47,500 nucleotides of DNA from Symbiodinium natans (GCA_905221605.1 CAJNDS010002248.1:442416-489915), one strand, 5' to 3'; numbered from the stretch's first letter, positions 27,115 through 35,565 are shown. Numbers and translations: made by a program. Notes: generated by a model from the letters alone, not told the origin.

Positions 27115-29861
27115 CTCCCCCCTACACTCAGCTCACCTCCATGTTTGGCCAGGTGCACGCGTTGCGGTCTGAGGAAAGTGCTTCTCGCGCCGCTGCGAGA
27201 CAGTCCATAGCGGCTGGGGGAGCTGAGCATACCGATGCCGAGGAGCCAAGGCGCTCAGCCTTTCAGGGCTTCGTGTCGTCGTGCACGGTGTGCTTAGAAG
27301 AGTTCAGCTCTGGGGATGAAGTTTGCAGGATGCGATGCGGACACGTTTTCCACACCATGTGCGTGGGTGAGTTAGCAGCTCAGAACGAGATAGAAGTAGA
27401 CCCTCAGGGCTTGGTCCGCATTGTGTGCCCGAACTGTCGCACCACGACGCAGGTGCTTCGAGCATGGAGATATCCAGCTCTGTCAGGCATGCACACTCCG
27501 CCAACACAGGAGTCAGATGCTCAAGCCGAGCCCGATAGTGGAGGCACGCCTGTCAGAGATGGGGAAGGTTTGAGAGACGATGACGAAGCGCCAGAGGTGC
27601 CCACGGAGGCGCGTGTTCCAGATGCCGAGGATCCGTCACTTGACATTCCTTCTGCATTCCCGTGGTGGCCAGTTCCAGAGCATTGCTGCGACCCGCCTGA
27701 AGCGGTGCAGACCACTGCGTACCACAGCAATGTAAGACTCGCCGATGGCAGAGTGGGACTCCTAGTAGACCCAGGAAGCTATGGCAACCTTGTTGGAGCC
27801 CAGTGGCTGGAAGAAGCATCCAGGCAAATGCCACACCTGCCCAGTATGACCACACGCGCTCAGCCTCTCCAAGTGGGTGGAGTTGGCAAGGGCGCGCAGG
27901 TGTGCAGAGAAGATTGCCGTCTGCCCATTGCCATGACACGCCAAGATGGGAGCATCACCACTGGAACCTTCTCGAGCCCTGTCGTACTTCAGAGCGGATG
28001 TCCGGCTCTCCTTGGCTTGAAGGCTCTCCAGGACAACCGTGCCATCTTGGATCTCGGCAAGAAACAGTTGCATTTCGTTGGTCAAGGCGAGCCTACGTTA
28101 GTCCTTCCCCCAGGTTCAGAAACCTTTCAGCTCGAGGCGGCGGTCAGCGGTCACCTGCTGTTGCCGTGCGCAGCACGAGGGCCAGCGTCTGCTGGAGAAC
28201 ACCACCTGTTTTCTGAGAGTGATGCTGCAGAATGCCACTTAGTCTCTCCGGCCGGGGAGCGTAGTGAACACGAGCGAATCTGCCAGGAAGCATGTGCCTG
28301 CTTTGACCCCGTGAAAGCAATGCAGGTCGTTGTGGACATTGCGTGCAAGCTGCATCAGGGTGAAGGGACATCCAGCAGTCAGCGGTTTGAGGGTTCCCAG
28401 GGTTTGAGCCTCTGTTTTGGTGCATACACCTATGGAGGCAAGCAGGGTATAACCAAAATCACAGCTGAGCGTCCCTGGCTAACTCAACTCATTTGCAGAA
28501 CGCTTGCGCACGCAGTGCCCGCTGAAGAGTACACCTCGTTCATGCTGTTGAAGGACAGTGAGGCGCCCATGCACATTGACAAGTACAATCACGGCAAGAA
28601 CATTGTCCTGCCCCTCAAGCTACCGCCACACGGCGGAGGCTTGTGGGTTGAGCTTCGCCCAGGGGATAAAGTGACCGGTGAAGTAGCTGTGCACCATGAT
28701 GGAAGCACTCATGTTGCAGGACAGGTGTTCAAGCTGCAAGTCGGGGTTCCTCAAACGTTCTGTCCAAAAGCCAGACATGCAACGGAGCCCTGGACACGAG
28801 GCCACCGTGTTGTAATTGCTGCGTACACAACCGGAGGCTACGCAAGACTTGCAGCCCCCGAGGCACGCGAGTTGACAAGCCTGGGATTTGCCATGCCGTC
28901 AGGCAGTGTGCGACAAGTCCAAGAAGCACTCCTCGCAGAATCCCAGTCATCCCAAGACAGTCCTGTGCATTCCAAGCCTTTGCAGCAAGACCAACAAGTC
29001 CATGAAGCAGCCCAAGTAGAATCCAAGTCATCCCAAGATTGGTCTGTGCATTCCAAGTCCTCCGAGACGCGACCAACAGGCGCTAGTGCAAGCAGCGCTA
29101 AGCATCGCAGATCCAGTTGTATGACTGTGATCCGCAGAGTGCTCCTAATTTCCTTGTTCCACTCCAGTGCATCAGCGTTTCTGTCTCAAGGGTGGGAACC
29201 GACGCGGTTCAGGCCCTTAGAGTTGCTGAGGTCAGGCTTCGACGACGCAGTGTCCCGGCTGAAGCAGGACGAATACAGTGCCCTGTGGGTGGACTTAGCC
29301 GACGCACGCCACTTCGGGGGGCAGGAGCGCACGTCACAGATTTGTAGCAGACTTGCAGTTCTCTTCACTTGGGCAGAACGCCAAGCAGTGCCGGTCATCC
29401 TTGCCGCCAGTCGACGTACAGCATGGAACCATCCAGGTTTTAAGCAATTAGTAGACCGAGGTCAATTTTACACAAGCCACCATTCCTGGTGTCGGCTAGG
29501 CGCTCGCATCAGCGCAGCGACCAGTGCGGCGAGACACAAGGTGCTCTCGACAATCAGGTTGCCCAACCATGACTGCCGCTGTTCCACTGAGATTGAGCAT
29601 GTGTTTGATCTCGACGATAAGTCTCCCGGCAGTGCTAAAATCCGAGCCCAAGCCGAACAGACAGTGGTGGCCAGCATTGTTGCCGCCCTTGGCCGAGTGT
29701 TGGACGCTGGTCAGGGGTCCCCAAAACCATCCGACCCGGTTGATGCAACGTCATTTTCCACAAGCACCACGACAGACTTTGTCTGTGCAACTTGTGGCCT
29801 GATGCAAGCAGGTCTTGCCGTTTTTGCGATGCAGATTCTATTCGGACATATTCCGTGCTGA
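27087..29861 (+). CDS. RING-H2 / retropepsin / 2OG-Fe(II)-oxygenase-like polyprotein segment (924 aa frame)
   Basis: The frame is open from at least GTG 27,087, with no ATG at the start, so it is probably reached from gag by a -1 shift. A RING-H2 finger has ligands C66, C69, C84, H86, H89, C92, C114, C117 (CTVCLEEF...CGHVFHTMC...CPNC), a fold typical of E3 ubiquitin ligases. The retropepsin active site is GLLVDPGSYGNLVG (D228; DPG in place of DTG/DSG). Next comes a double-stranded-beta-helix-like domain, about residues 437-590: LCFGAYTYGGKQGI, then HID (H496, D498), GGGLWVE, a distal H564 and R574 ten residues later, the facial triad and 2-oxoglutarate Arg of Fe(II) dioxygenases. The C-terminal 200 residues include HHSWCRLG and a C-x-C...H pattern that may be a decayed methyltransferase end. 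Substrate unknown. The next ORF overlaps at -1. Confidence 0.8.
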   Translation: MPTFQAAPVAPPYTQLTSMFGQVHALRSEESASRAAARQSIAAGGAEHTDAEEPRRSAFQGFVSSCTVCLEEFSSGDEVCRMRCGHVFHTMCVGELAAQNEIEVDPQGLVRIVCPNCRTTTQVLRAWRYPALSGMHTPPTQESDAQAEPDSGGTPVRDGEGLRDDDEAPEVPTEARVPDAEDPSLDIPSAFPWWPVPEHCCDPPEAVQTTAYHSNVRLADGRVGLLVDPGSYGNLVGAQWLEEASRQMPHLPSMTTRAQPLQVGGVGKGAQVCREDCRLPIAMTRQDGSITTGTFSSPVVLQSGCPALLGLKALQDNRAILDLGKKQLHFVGQGEPTLVLPPGSETFQLEAAVSGHLLLPCAARGPASAGEHHLFSESDAAECHLVSPAGERSEHERICQEACACFDPVKAMQVVVDIACKLHQGEGTSSSQRFEGSQGLSLCFGAYTYGGKQGITKITAERPWLTQLICRTLAHAVPAEEYTSFMLLKDSEAPMHIDKYNHGKNIVLPLKLPPHGGGLWVELRPGDKVTGEVAVHHDGSTHVAGQVFKLQVGVPQTFCPKARHATEPWTRGHRVVIAAYTTGGYARLAAPEARELTSLGFAMPSGSVRQVQEALLAESQSSQDSPVHSKPLQQDQQVHEAAQVESKSSQDWSVHSKSSETRPTGASASSAKHRRSSCMTVIRRVLLISLFHSSASAFLSQGWEPTRFRPLELLRSGFDDAVSRLKQDEYSALWVDLADARHFGGQERTSQICSRLAVLFTWAERQAVPVILAASRRTAWNHPGFKQLVDRGQFYTSHHSWCRLGARISAATSAARHKVLSTIRLPNHDCRCSTEIEHVFDLDDKSPGSAKIRAQAEQTVVASIVAALGRVLDAGQGSPKPSDPVDATSFSTSTTTDFVCATCGLMQAGLAVFAMQILFGHIPC

Positions 29862-31642
29862 GCCCAGCGTCGCCTGCAAGTTCTAGCAATCAGGAGCCAT
29901 GCAAGGTCGAGCCGCAAGCCCCTAACGATTGCTACCCAACTGAATCCAAGTTAATGCAAAGGCAGAAACAGAAGGCTAGCAAGGCCGCAGGCATCGAGCC
30001 CACTGTACAGCGTAGACGCAAGCATGTAGAGCAGCATTTCGACGACTGTGGTGAAGACCTGTCAAGCCTGAGCTTTCCCGTCGCAGGCAATCTGCTGGAC
30101 GACTCAGACAGCTCAGGTGATGACGCAGGCCAAATTGCTGATGCCCTTGTGAACAGGCAGCTGAATGCCTTTGAGACATGGACTAGATGCGGCAGCACAG
30201 GTGATCAGGTCCCAGCCTTTACACCTGAAACAGTCGTTGCCGTGGATGTTGACGAAATGCAGTCCATACTGTCGAGTGCCTCGTACACCTCATGGGGAGT
30301 CGAGATAGTTGAACTGTTTGGCGGCCAGGGACTGACATCACAGTTGTGCATCCGGCGGAAGCTGCGTGCAGGTCACAACTTTGAGTTGCTTACTGGGGTC
30401 AATCTCGCAGATCCAGTTGTCCAACGTAAGGTACTAGGGTACATAAGCGTCGCTAAGCCCTTAGTGGTTGTAATGGCCCCGGTTTGTTCACCCTATGGAC
30501 CACTTGGCAACTGGAATCGCATCATCAACCCCGGAGCCTGGCAACAGTCAGTCGGTAATGCCGAGCCATTAGCCGCGTTCAGTGGCCGAGTTGCTGAGGT
30601 GCAGCTCACGCAGCAGCGGTATTTCCTAATCGAACAGCCGTATCCCTCCAAGCTTTATGAGGTAGATCCGTGGCCGAAGGTACGCCAACATCCGAACTGT
30701 GTCCGTGTAGTCTTTCATCAGTGCATGCTGGGACAGTCTGTTCAGGGCCTTTTGGCCAAGAAGCCAACAGAGCTGGTTGCCAATCATCAGTGTCTGATCG
30801 CAGCATTCGAAGGACTCCAGTGTGACAACAGCCATGCACATGCCCAGTTGCTAGGAGGGAGAGCACACCAGACCCAACGTTGGCCCGTGCAGATGTGTAG
30901 CAAAATAGCTCACGGCATCAATGTTCTGACACGCAAGCTTGTACACGAAGGTGCACTTGCAGGAAACGCTTGCAAGAAGCGAGCAACAGGTGATGCCTAT
31001 GTGACAGGCTGTGTGTATCCTTCCGTCTCCGCAGGCACTGATGAAGCAGGAGACTCACAGCAGCCCGAATCCTCTGAGGCGTGGCGTGGCTGTAAGGGAT
31101 GTCTCTGGAGGCTGCACAGGGGTGATCCCTTGCACTCTCGAGTGCGTGGAGTTTGCAAGTACCCAGATGATGAAACCTTCATTTTTGACTGCCCCGGCTG
31201 CAAGGCCAGAAAGAACAGGGCTGACGAGGCACACACATTCGGCCCTGACTGCAGACATGTCGTCACAAAAGCCCGGACTCCCGCCAAACAGAGGCGGCCA
31301 TTCGGTCGTGTGCCCGCGTCAGCTGAGCCCACTGCTGGTCTGCGAGGGTCTGGGTTGGGGAGAGCGTCTGAGCAGGCAGCCGAAGAACGTGTGAGTCCGC
31401 CGTCTTCCTCATCGCGTGCCATTGCAGGTCCACACGCCGAAGCTTCCGAGCACGAAGGTCACGATCCAGAGGATGGACCAAGTCACCCTGGACGTGGCCC
31501 TGACCGTGAGCCGCGTGTGAGACGAACTTGGGCCGAGGCTGACACGCAAACACCAGCAGGTGAGGATTGGACAAGCTTTGATGTGCAGGCATCGTTCAGA
31601 GGCCTCAGGCATGCAGATGAGGCGGAAAGCGGCGGATCTTGA
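29792..31642 (+). CDS. C5-methyltransferase-like domain plus Cys/His cluster (616 aa frame)
   Basis: Open from TTG 29,792; the first ATG is at 29,954. A Rossmann-type motif I (VEIVELFGGQGLTSQL, near residue 170), a motif-IV-like VVVMAPVCSPYGPL (C232 at the position of the catalytic Cys of DNA cytosine methyltransferases, PVC instead of PPC), and a motif-VI-like RYFLIEQP (E281) occur in the right order, but the target-recognition part is not recognisable. A metal-binding-like cluster follows, near residues 434-489 (CKGCLWRLH...C...CPGC...H...CRH). Known retroelements of dinoflagellates and green plants carry DNMT genes, so the context is plausible, but this copy is divergent and could act on RNA or be inactive. 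It lies between the oxygenase-like region and integrase and is linked to both by -1 frame changes. Confidence 0.65.
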   Translation: MWPDASRSCRFCDADSIRTYSVLSPASPASSSNQEPCKVEPQAPNDCYPTESKLMQRQKQKASKAAGIEPTVQRRRKHVEQHFDDCGEDLSSLSFPVAGNLLDDSDSSGDDAGQIADALVNRQLNAFETWTRCGSTGDQVPAFTPETVVAVDVDEMQSILSSASYTSWGVEIVELFGGQGLTSQLCIRRKLRAGHNFELLTGVNLADPVVQRKVLGYISVAKPLVVVMAPVCSPYGPLGNWNRIINPGAWQQSVGNAEPLAAFSGRVAEVQLTQQRYFLIEQPYPSKLYEVDPWPKVRQHPNCVRVVFHQCMLGQSVQGLLAKKPTELVANHQCLIAAFEGLQCDNSHAHAQLLGGRAHQTQRWPVQMCSKIAHGINVLTRKLVHEGALAGNACKKRATGDAYVTGCVYPSVSAGTDEAGDSQQPESSEAWRGCKGCLWRLHRGDPLHSRVRGVCKYPDDETFIFDCPGCKARKNRADEAHTFGPDCRHVVTKARTPAKQRRPFGRVPASAEPTAGLRGSGLGRASEQAAEERVSPPSSSSRAIAGPHAEASEHEGHDPEDGPSHPGRGPDREPRVRRTWAEADTQTPAGEDWTSFDVQASFRGLRHADEAESGGS

Positions 31643-32544
31643 GAAAGCTCCATCTCCGTTGGTGGCATTGCTCCACCGACAAAATGATGTCCTTGTTGAA
31701 GGCAGGCGGGCTAGGTAAGGATGTGCTTGATTTGGTGCCAGCCATTGCAGACACTTGTAAGGTGTGTCGCACATGGGCACGTCCGAGCCCGGATGCAAAA
31801 GCAAGTTGCCGAATGGTCATTGGTTTTAATATTGAAGTTGAGGGTGACCTGATGTTCTATCGCCACCAAGGAACGCAGTACATCATCCTGGTGCTGGTTG
31901 ATCGCGGAGTGCGTTGGTTGGCTACCACACTCGTCTCCGACCGCACTACCAGCACTCTCCTCACAGGCCTCGACAGGGCCTGGACGAGTCTGTACGGACC
32001 AATGCAGATTCTCATCTTCGATGGAGAAACGGGACTTGATGACGATGAGTCCACGCACTGGTTCCAGCTTCGAGGCATCACCAAGCGCACATCAGCACCG
32101 AATCAGCACACGCGAATCGCAGATAGGCGCATAGCAGTGCTTCGTGATGCGTTGCATAAGCTTGGGACACAGCTCAACGCAGAAGGGTTGGCGGTTCCTT
32201 TTGAGCGCATGATGCACGAGACCACATTTGCACTAAACGCCTTGTCATCGGTGAACGGCCAGTCGCCATACACGGCAGTGCTGGGGCATGTCCCTGCCAT
32301 CCTACCTCACGAGGACTCGGTGGTGACAGATGGGGTGCCAGACCGGTACTCCAGTCATACGCATCGTCTTCGTGAAATCGCAGTCCAGGCGATAGCGGAA
32401 GGAACGGCCAGGGAAAGGATGAAGAGAGCCTTGCATTCGCAGACGCGCCCCACTGCGGCAGAAATGGAGTTCAAGCTCGGAGATTCCGTTGACTGGTGGC
32501 GTGAGCCGGTGCTGATGCCCCAGGCTGGAGAGGACCTGGAGTGA
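31621..32544 (+). CDS. Integrase core of element 2, Asp at the catalytic Glu position
   Basis: The frame opens at 31,621 after a stop; the first possible near-start is TTG 31,639, and it probably continues the upstream frame by a -1 shift. An HHCC zinc site is intact (LHLRWWH then CKVC: H5, H10, C40, C43 counted from 31,639). The catalytic core follows: first Asp in VEGDLMFY (D70), second in ILIFDGETG (D128), then TRIADRRIAVLRD, where related copia integrases have (I/V)ERR/H, so Glu is replaced by Asp (D162). The enzyme inserts element cDNA into the host genome. The E-to-D change may weaken it. It ends at TGA 32,542 after DWWREP-like residues whose natural continuation is in the next frame. 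Confidence 0.82.
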   Translation, partial: GGKRRILRKLHLRWWHCSTDKMMSLLKAGGLGKDVLDLVPAIADTCKVCRTWARPSPDAKASCRMVIGFNIEVEGDLMFYRHQGTQYIILVLVDRGVRWLATTLVSDRTTSTLLTGLDRAWTSLYGPMQILIFDGETGLDDDESTHWFQLRGITKRTSAPNQHTRIADRRIAVLRDALHKLGTQLNAEGLAVPFERMMHETTFALNALSSVNGQSPYTAVLGHVPAILPHEDSVVTDGVPDRYSSHTHRLREIAVQAIAEGTARERMKRALHSQTRPTAAEMEFKLGDSVDWWREPVLMPQAGEDLE

Positions 32545-33452
32545 TTGCCGACATGAGCCGGGTTGAGCACGGGCGCGTCGGAGTCAGAACCAACACCGAC
32601 CAGGTCATAACCTGCAGACTCCAAGATGTGAGGCATTCCTTGGCCTACCTCACTGACGAACTAGCAGTGTTTTTCGGAGCAGAAGACCACATAGCGCCAG
32701 CAGGCTCACAGGCCAGCTTTGCCCAAGCGCAGGCCCAGGCACACACAGACAGACTCAGGCCTGGGACTGTACTGACGCTGGGGCATGTGCGCACAGCCGA
32801 AGGTCAGTGGGTCGAAACTCCGCAGACGGAGAAACACCGTGGCCTGTATCAGGCATGCATGTTCATCGCAGAAACTGTGTTCAGGTTGAGCACAACAGTT
32901 GCAGTACGCCTGGCGCACGCCGTCAGAACTTTGACAGCGCGTGAAGAGTTCACATCTTCAGTAACCTTGTGGTGGACCAGTCCGGGGTCTAGGGACATCA
33001 GCTTCCTGCACAGTGACACTGCCAGGGTGTCGTTTGTTGATATCCTGGGCCAGGGATGGGCGAACAGTCATGCCATGCAGTTTCTAGGCATCCCTGACGA
33101 CGAAGGGTGGGCAACAAGCGCACGTTGGGCAGTACCTGCGCAGGTTGATGACAGCGCCTTTGAGCCCGTGACCGCCTCACGTGTTGAAACGAGCAGTGAA
33201 AGTCAACCTCGACTCTCCACTGTTCCTGAAGAAGACGAAAGCTCAACTACAGCCTCACTAGTCACGTGGGAAGCCTTGTGTGCCACTTTTGGGCACTCCA
33301 TCACGAAGGAACAGCAGCCGTGGCTGAGCGAAGCCTACCTTGCTCACATGACTGAATGCGCGCCTGCGCTGCATCATCCAACTGACCTTGCCGATTTGCA
33401 GCACGCAGTGTGTGAAACACCATGTGATGAGCTCAGCATCCAACTGGCATGA
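32505..33452 (+). CDS. Integrase C-terminal part and pol linker of element 2
   Basis: The frame opens at 32,505 and reads GADAPGWRGPGVIADMSRVE, then HGRVGVRTN, the GWRGPxVV...G...V segment that normally follows VDWWRE in copia integrases. That shows it continues the previous frame after a -1 shift near 32,505-32,510. The rest, about 250 residues, has no recognised domain; it is moderately acidic with several Trp and ends before RT. No ATG-led start is needed if translation is continuous. Confidence 0.7.
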   Translation, partial: AGADAPGWRGPGVIADMSRVEHGRVGVRTNTDQVITCRLQDVRHSLAYLTDELAVFFGAEDHIAPAGSQASFAQAQAQAHTDRLRPGTVLTLGHVRTAEGQWVETPQTEKHRGLYQACMFIAETVFRLSTTVAVRLAHAVRTLTAREEFTSSVTLWWTSPGSRDISFLHSDTARVSFVDILGQGWANSHAMQFLGIPDDEGWATSARWAVPAQVDDSAFEPVTASRVETSSESQPRLSTVPEEDESSTTASLVTWEALCATFGHSITKEQQPWLSEAYLAHMTECAPALHHPTDLADLQHAVCETPCDELSIQLA

Positions 33453-35385
33453 GGTTGAGCCTCCTGCGCAGTGTCCCTGGGCCACAGATCATCAGATCGA
33501 GGCATATGTTGCTGCGTGCCACAATGAGCTTGAGGTTCCGCTGTTGGATGCTGATGAACTAGGGGCATATGTAGCGTTGGAAGTGTATGGGGATTACTGT
33601 AAGTGCGTAGAAGGGTTGAGCAGAATGCCGTCTGAAAATGAACATGTTGAGATTCGCATGTATGAAGCTCACACGAGAAAGGCTGTAATCGATAGAACGG
33701 ATGACCTCCTCACACCGGAAGAGGTTCAACAGAATGCAGCTGAAGTGACACAAGCTGTCATGAATGAGCTCAAGACATGGCAAGGATTCAAGTGCTTCCG
33801 TAGGCGAGCTCGCAAGGATGCACCATGCATCATCGATGCGAAATGGGTCTACAAGTGGAAGTACGTTCAAGGCAAGCGTATCATTCGTGCTCGTCTGTGC
33901 CTTCGAGGTTTCAAGGAGACTGGGGCAGATGACCAGACGAACTTTGCCTCGACTGCCTCGAGGTTCAGTCAAAAGCTCCTTGTAAGTGAGTGTGTCTTAA
34001 GAGGTTGGGTGTTAGCTTCTTCAGATGTGCCAAAGGCCTTCCTTCAAGGCGTGTCATATGAAGAACTTGCATCCACAACAGACGCACCAATGAGGGATGT
34101 GAGTTTCGAGCTAACAGGCGAGGGATTGTCTTGTCTTCAAACATTGCCAGAGTTCAAGGGGTTCAACCCGCGTACAGAAGTTCTACACTGCCTTAAGCCT
34201 GGGACAGGATGCCGCGATGCACCTAGGTGTTTCAGTCTGAAGCTGAGACAGGTGACGCAGGCTTTTGGGTTGCGTAGCTCAAGCATTGACCCAGAGCTGG
34301 AGATGCTCCATAAGAATGGGGATCTAGTAATGGCAATCATCAAGCATGTTGATGACCTAAAGATGATCGGCCCCCGAAAGCTGATTGAAGAGTTTGTTGC
34401 ACACTTGACCGCTGTTTTCGGAAAAATGGAAATAGAATGGCATTCCTTCACATTTTGCGGTGTGCAGCACACGCAGCAAGCTGACGGCAGTGTGGAGCTT
34501 GACCAGATCAAGTTCTTGTCAGCGTGCAAGCAGATCACCGCGCCTCAGGCCATCACAGGTGATCCAAACACGCTTCTGCCCGAAGCTGCCCGCAGACATT
34601 TCCTCAGCTTGTTGATGACAATTGCGTACTCGTTGCTCACCAGACCGGACATAGCCGTTTTTGTCACTGCCCTTCAACGTGAGTCACATCAAGCAAAAGT
34701 CATCCACGCGAAGCGCCTAAATGTACTCCTCAAATGGATGCAAGCCAATCCTCGCAAGCTAGTCTTCCCCGTGATGGAGGAGTATCCAGATATGCTGATG
34801 CAGATCTCCGATTCAAGTTACCGTGCCAAGGCGGAAGATGGGCTTTCCGTGCGTGGTTTAGTCAGCATAAGGGTGAGTTCTAAAGCTCTAAGCGAAGGGT
34901 TAGCTCAGACCCCATGTCATGTGTTAGACTACGTAAGTAAAGCGCAGAGACATGTCACACGGTCAACTTTCTCTTCAGAGCTGTTTGCAGCCACCGATGC
35001 GACAGACTCGGGACTGCTGCAGACAGTAGCTCTTCACGAGCTCAACAGTGGAGTGCTGACTCCAAATGACGCCAAGGCCATGATTGAAGGTACCCTTCCT
35101 TGTTCGACTGTGCTTGGCTTGGGAGTGGATGCCCGATCAGTCAGCGCAGCTGTGACTGCGCCAAACATAAAGGTCCCAGCTGAACCTTCTTTGCTGCTTC
35201 ACGTATGCTGGCTGCGAGCACTGCTGGTATCACAGCGTCTCTGGGTGCTATACTGGATTGACACGAGATCCATGCTAGCAGATGCTTTGACCAAAGGCAG
35301 TTGCAGCCGTGAGCTGATCACTGCAGCAATGAGTGGCAATTTGCTGATGCCACAGCCATATGAAATTCAAGAGATCCGAAGATGA
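33388..35385 (+). CDS. Reverse transcriptase and RNase H of element 2 (665 aa frame)
   Basis: Open from TTG 33,388; the first ATG is at 33,427. Copia RT motifs are in order: KWVYKWKYVQGKRIIRARL, the motif A Asp in SSDVPKAFLQG (D213), motif B KPGTGCRDAPRCFSL, and motif C KHVDDLKMIG, with HVDD (residues 320-323) instead of the usual YVDD. RNase H acidic residues follow in ISDSSYR, SSELFAATD, LGVDARS and ADALTKG. The protein copies the element RNA into DNA and removes the template. No internal stops, so this part looks intact. The frame is +1 relative to the preceding ORF, and the overlap is 33,388-33,452. It ends at TGA 35,383; 54 bp then lead to the 3' LTR. Confidence 0.93.
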   Translation: MPICSTQCVKHHVMSSASNWHEVEPPAQCPWATDHQIEAYVAACHNELEVPLLDADELGAYVALEVYGDYCKCVEGLSRMPSENEHVEIRMYEAHTRKAVIDRTDDLLTPEEVQQNAAEVTQAVMNELKTWQGFKCFRRRARKDAPCIIDAKWVYKWKYVQGKRIIRARLCLRGFKETGADDQTNFASTASRFSQKLLVSECVLRGWVLASSDVPKAFLQGVSYEELASTTDAPMRDVSFELTGEGLSCLQTLPEFKGFNPRTEVLHCLKPGTGCRDAPRCFSLKLRQVTQAFGLRSSSIDPELEMLHKNGDLVMAIIKHVDDLKMIGPRKLIEEFVAHLTAVFGKMEIEWHSFTFCGVQHTQQADGSVELDQIKFLSACKQITAPQAITGDPNTLLPEAARRHFLSLLMTIAYSLLTRPDIAVFVTALQRESHQAKVIHAKRLNVLLKWMQANPRKLVFPVMEEYPDMLMQISDSSYRAKAEDGLSVRGLVSIRVSSKALSEGLAQTPCHVLDYVSKAQRHVTRSTFSSELFAATDATDSGLLQTVALHELNSGVLTPNDAKAMIEGTLPCSTVLGLGVDARSVSAAVTAPNIKVPAEPSLLLHVCWLRALLVSQRLWVLYWIDTRSMLADALTKGSCSRELITAAMSGNLLMPQPYEIQEIRR

Positions 35386-35438
35386 TGGCAGCTGGGCAAC
35401 CTGATTAGTGCGAAGCACAATCACCCCAAAACCATCCG

Positions 35439-35565
35439 ACTCGGTATGCATGCGTCAGAAGGGGCAAGATGCCCGATGGACCGCAGCTTGGCAGGCCATC
35501 AAACTTCGTTAGCGAGAGAGAGAGTTAAAAGTGCTTGACCTCTGAGATTCATTCGATCTTTGAGC
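35439..35565 (+). repeat. 3' LTR of element 2
   Basis: 127 bp, identical by eye to the left copy. Directly followed by AGGGTTTAGGG. No purine tract is visible just upstream; instead CCCCAAAACCATCCG precedes it. Confidence 0.85.

Larger units (their letters stand above)
24745..35565 (+). mobile_element. Copia-like LTR retroelement 2 carrying oxygenase-, methyltransferase- and RING-like domains
   Basis: A 10.8-kb element bounded by 127-bp direct repeats that look identical and sits inside a TTTAGGG array (repeat on both outer sides). Six overlapping frames encode, in copia order, gag with zinc knuckle, protease, integrase, then RT and RNase H. Between protease and integrase lie extra domains: a 2OG-Fe(II)-oxygenase-like fold, a region resembling the end of a methyltransferase, a C5-methyltransferase-like domain and a Cys/His cluster. 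A RING-H2 finger precedes the protease. Identical LTRs argue for a recent insertion, which makes five chance frameshifts surprising. Integrase before RT, HHCC and the RNase H layout support Ty1/copia. Confidence 0.9.
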
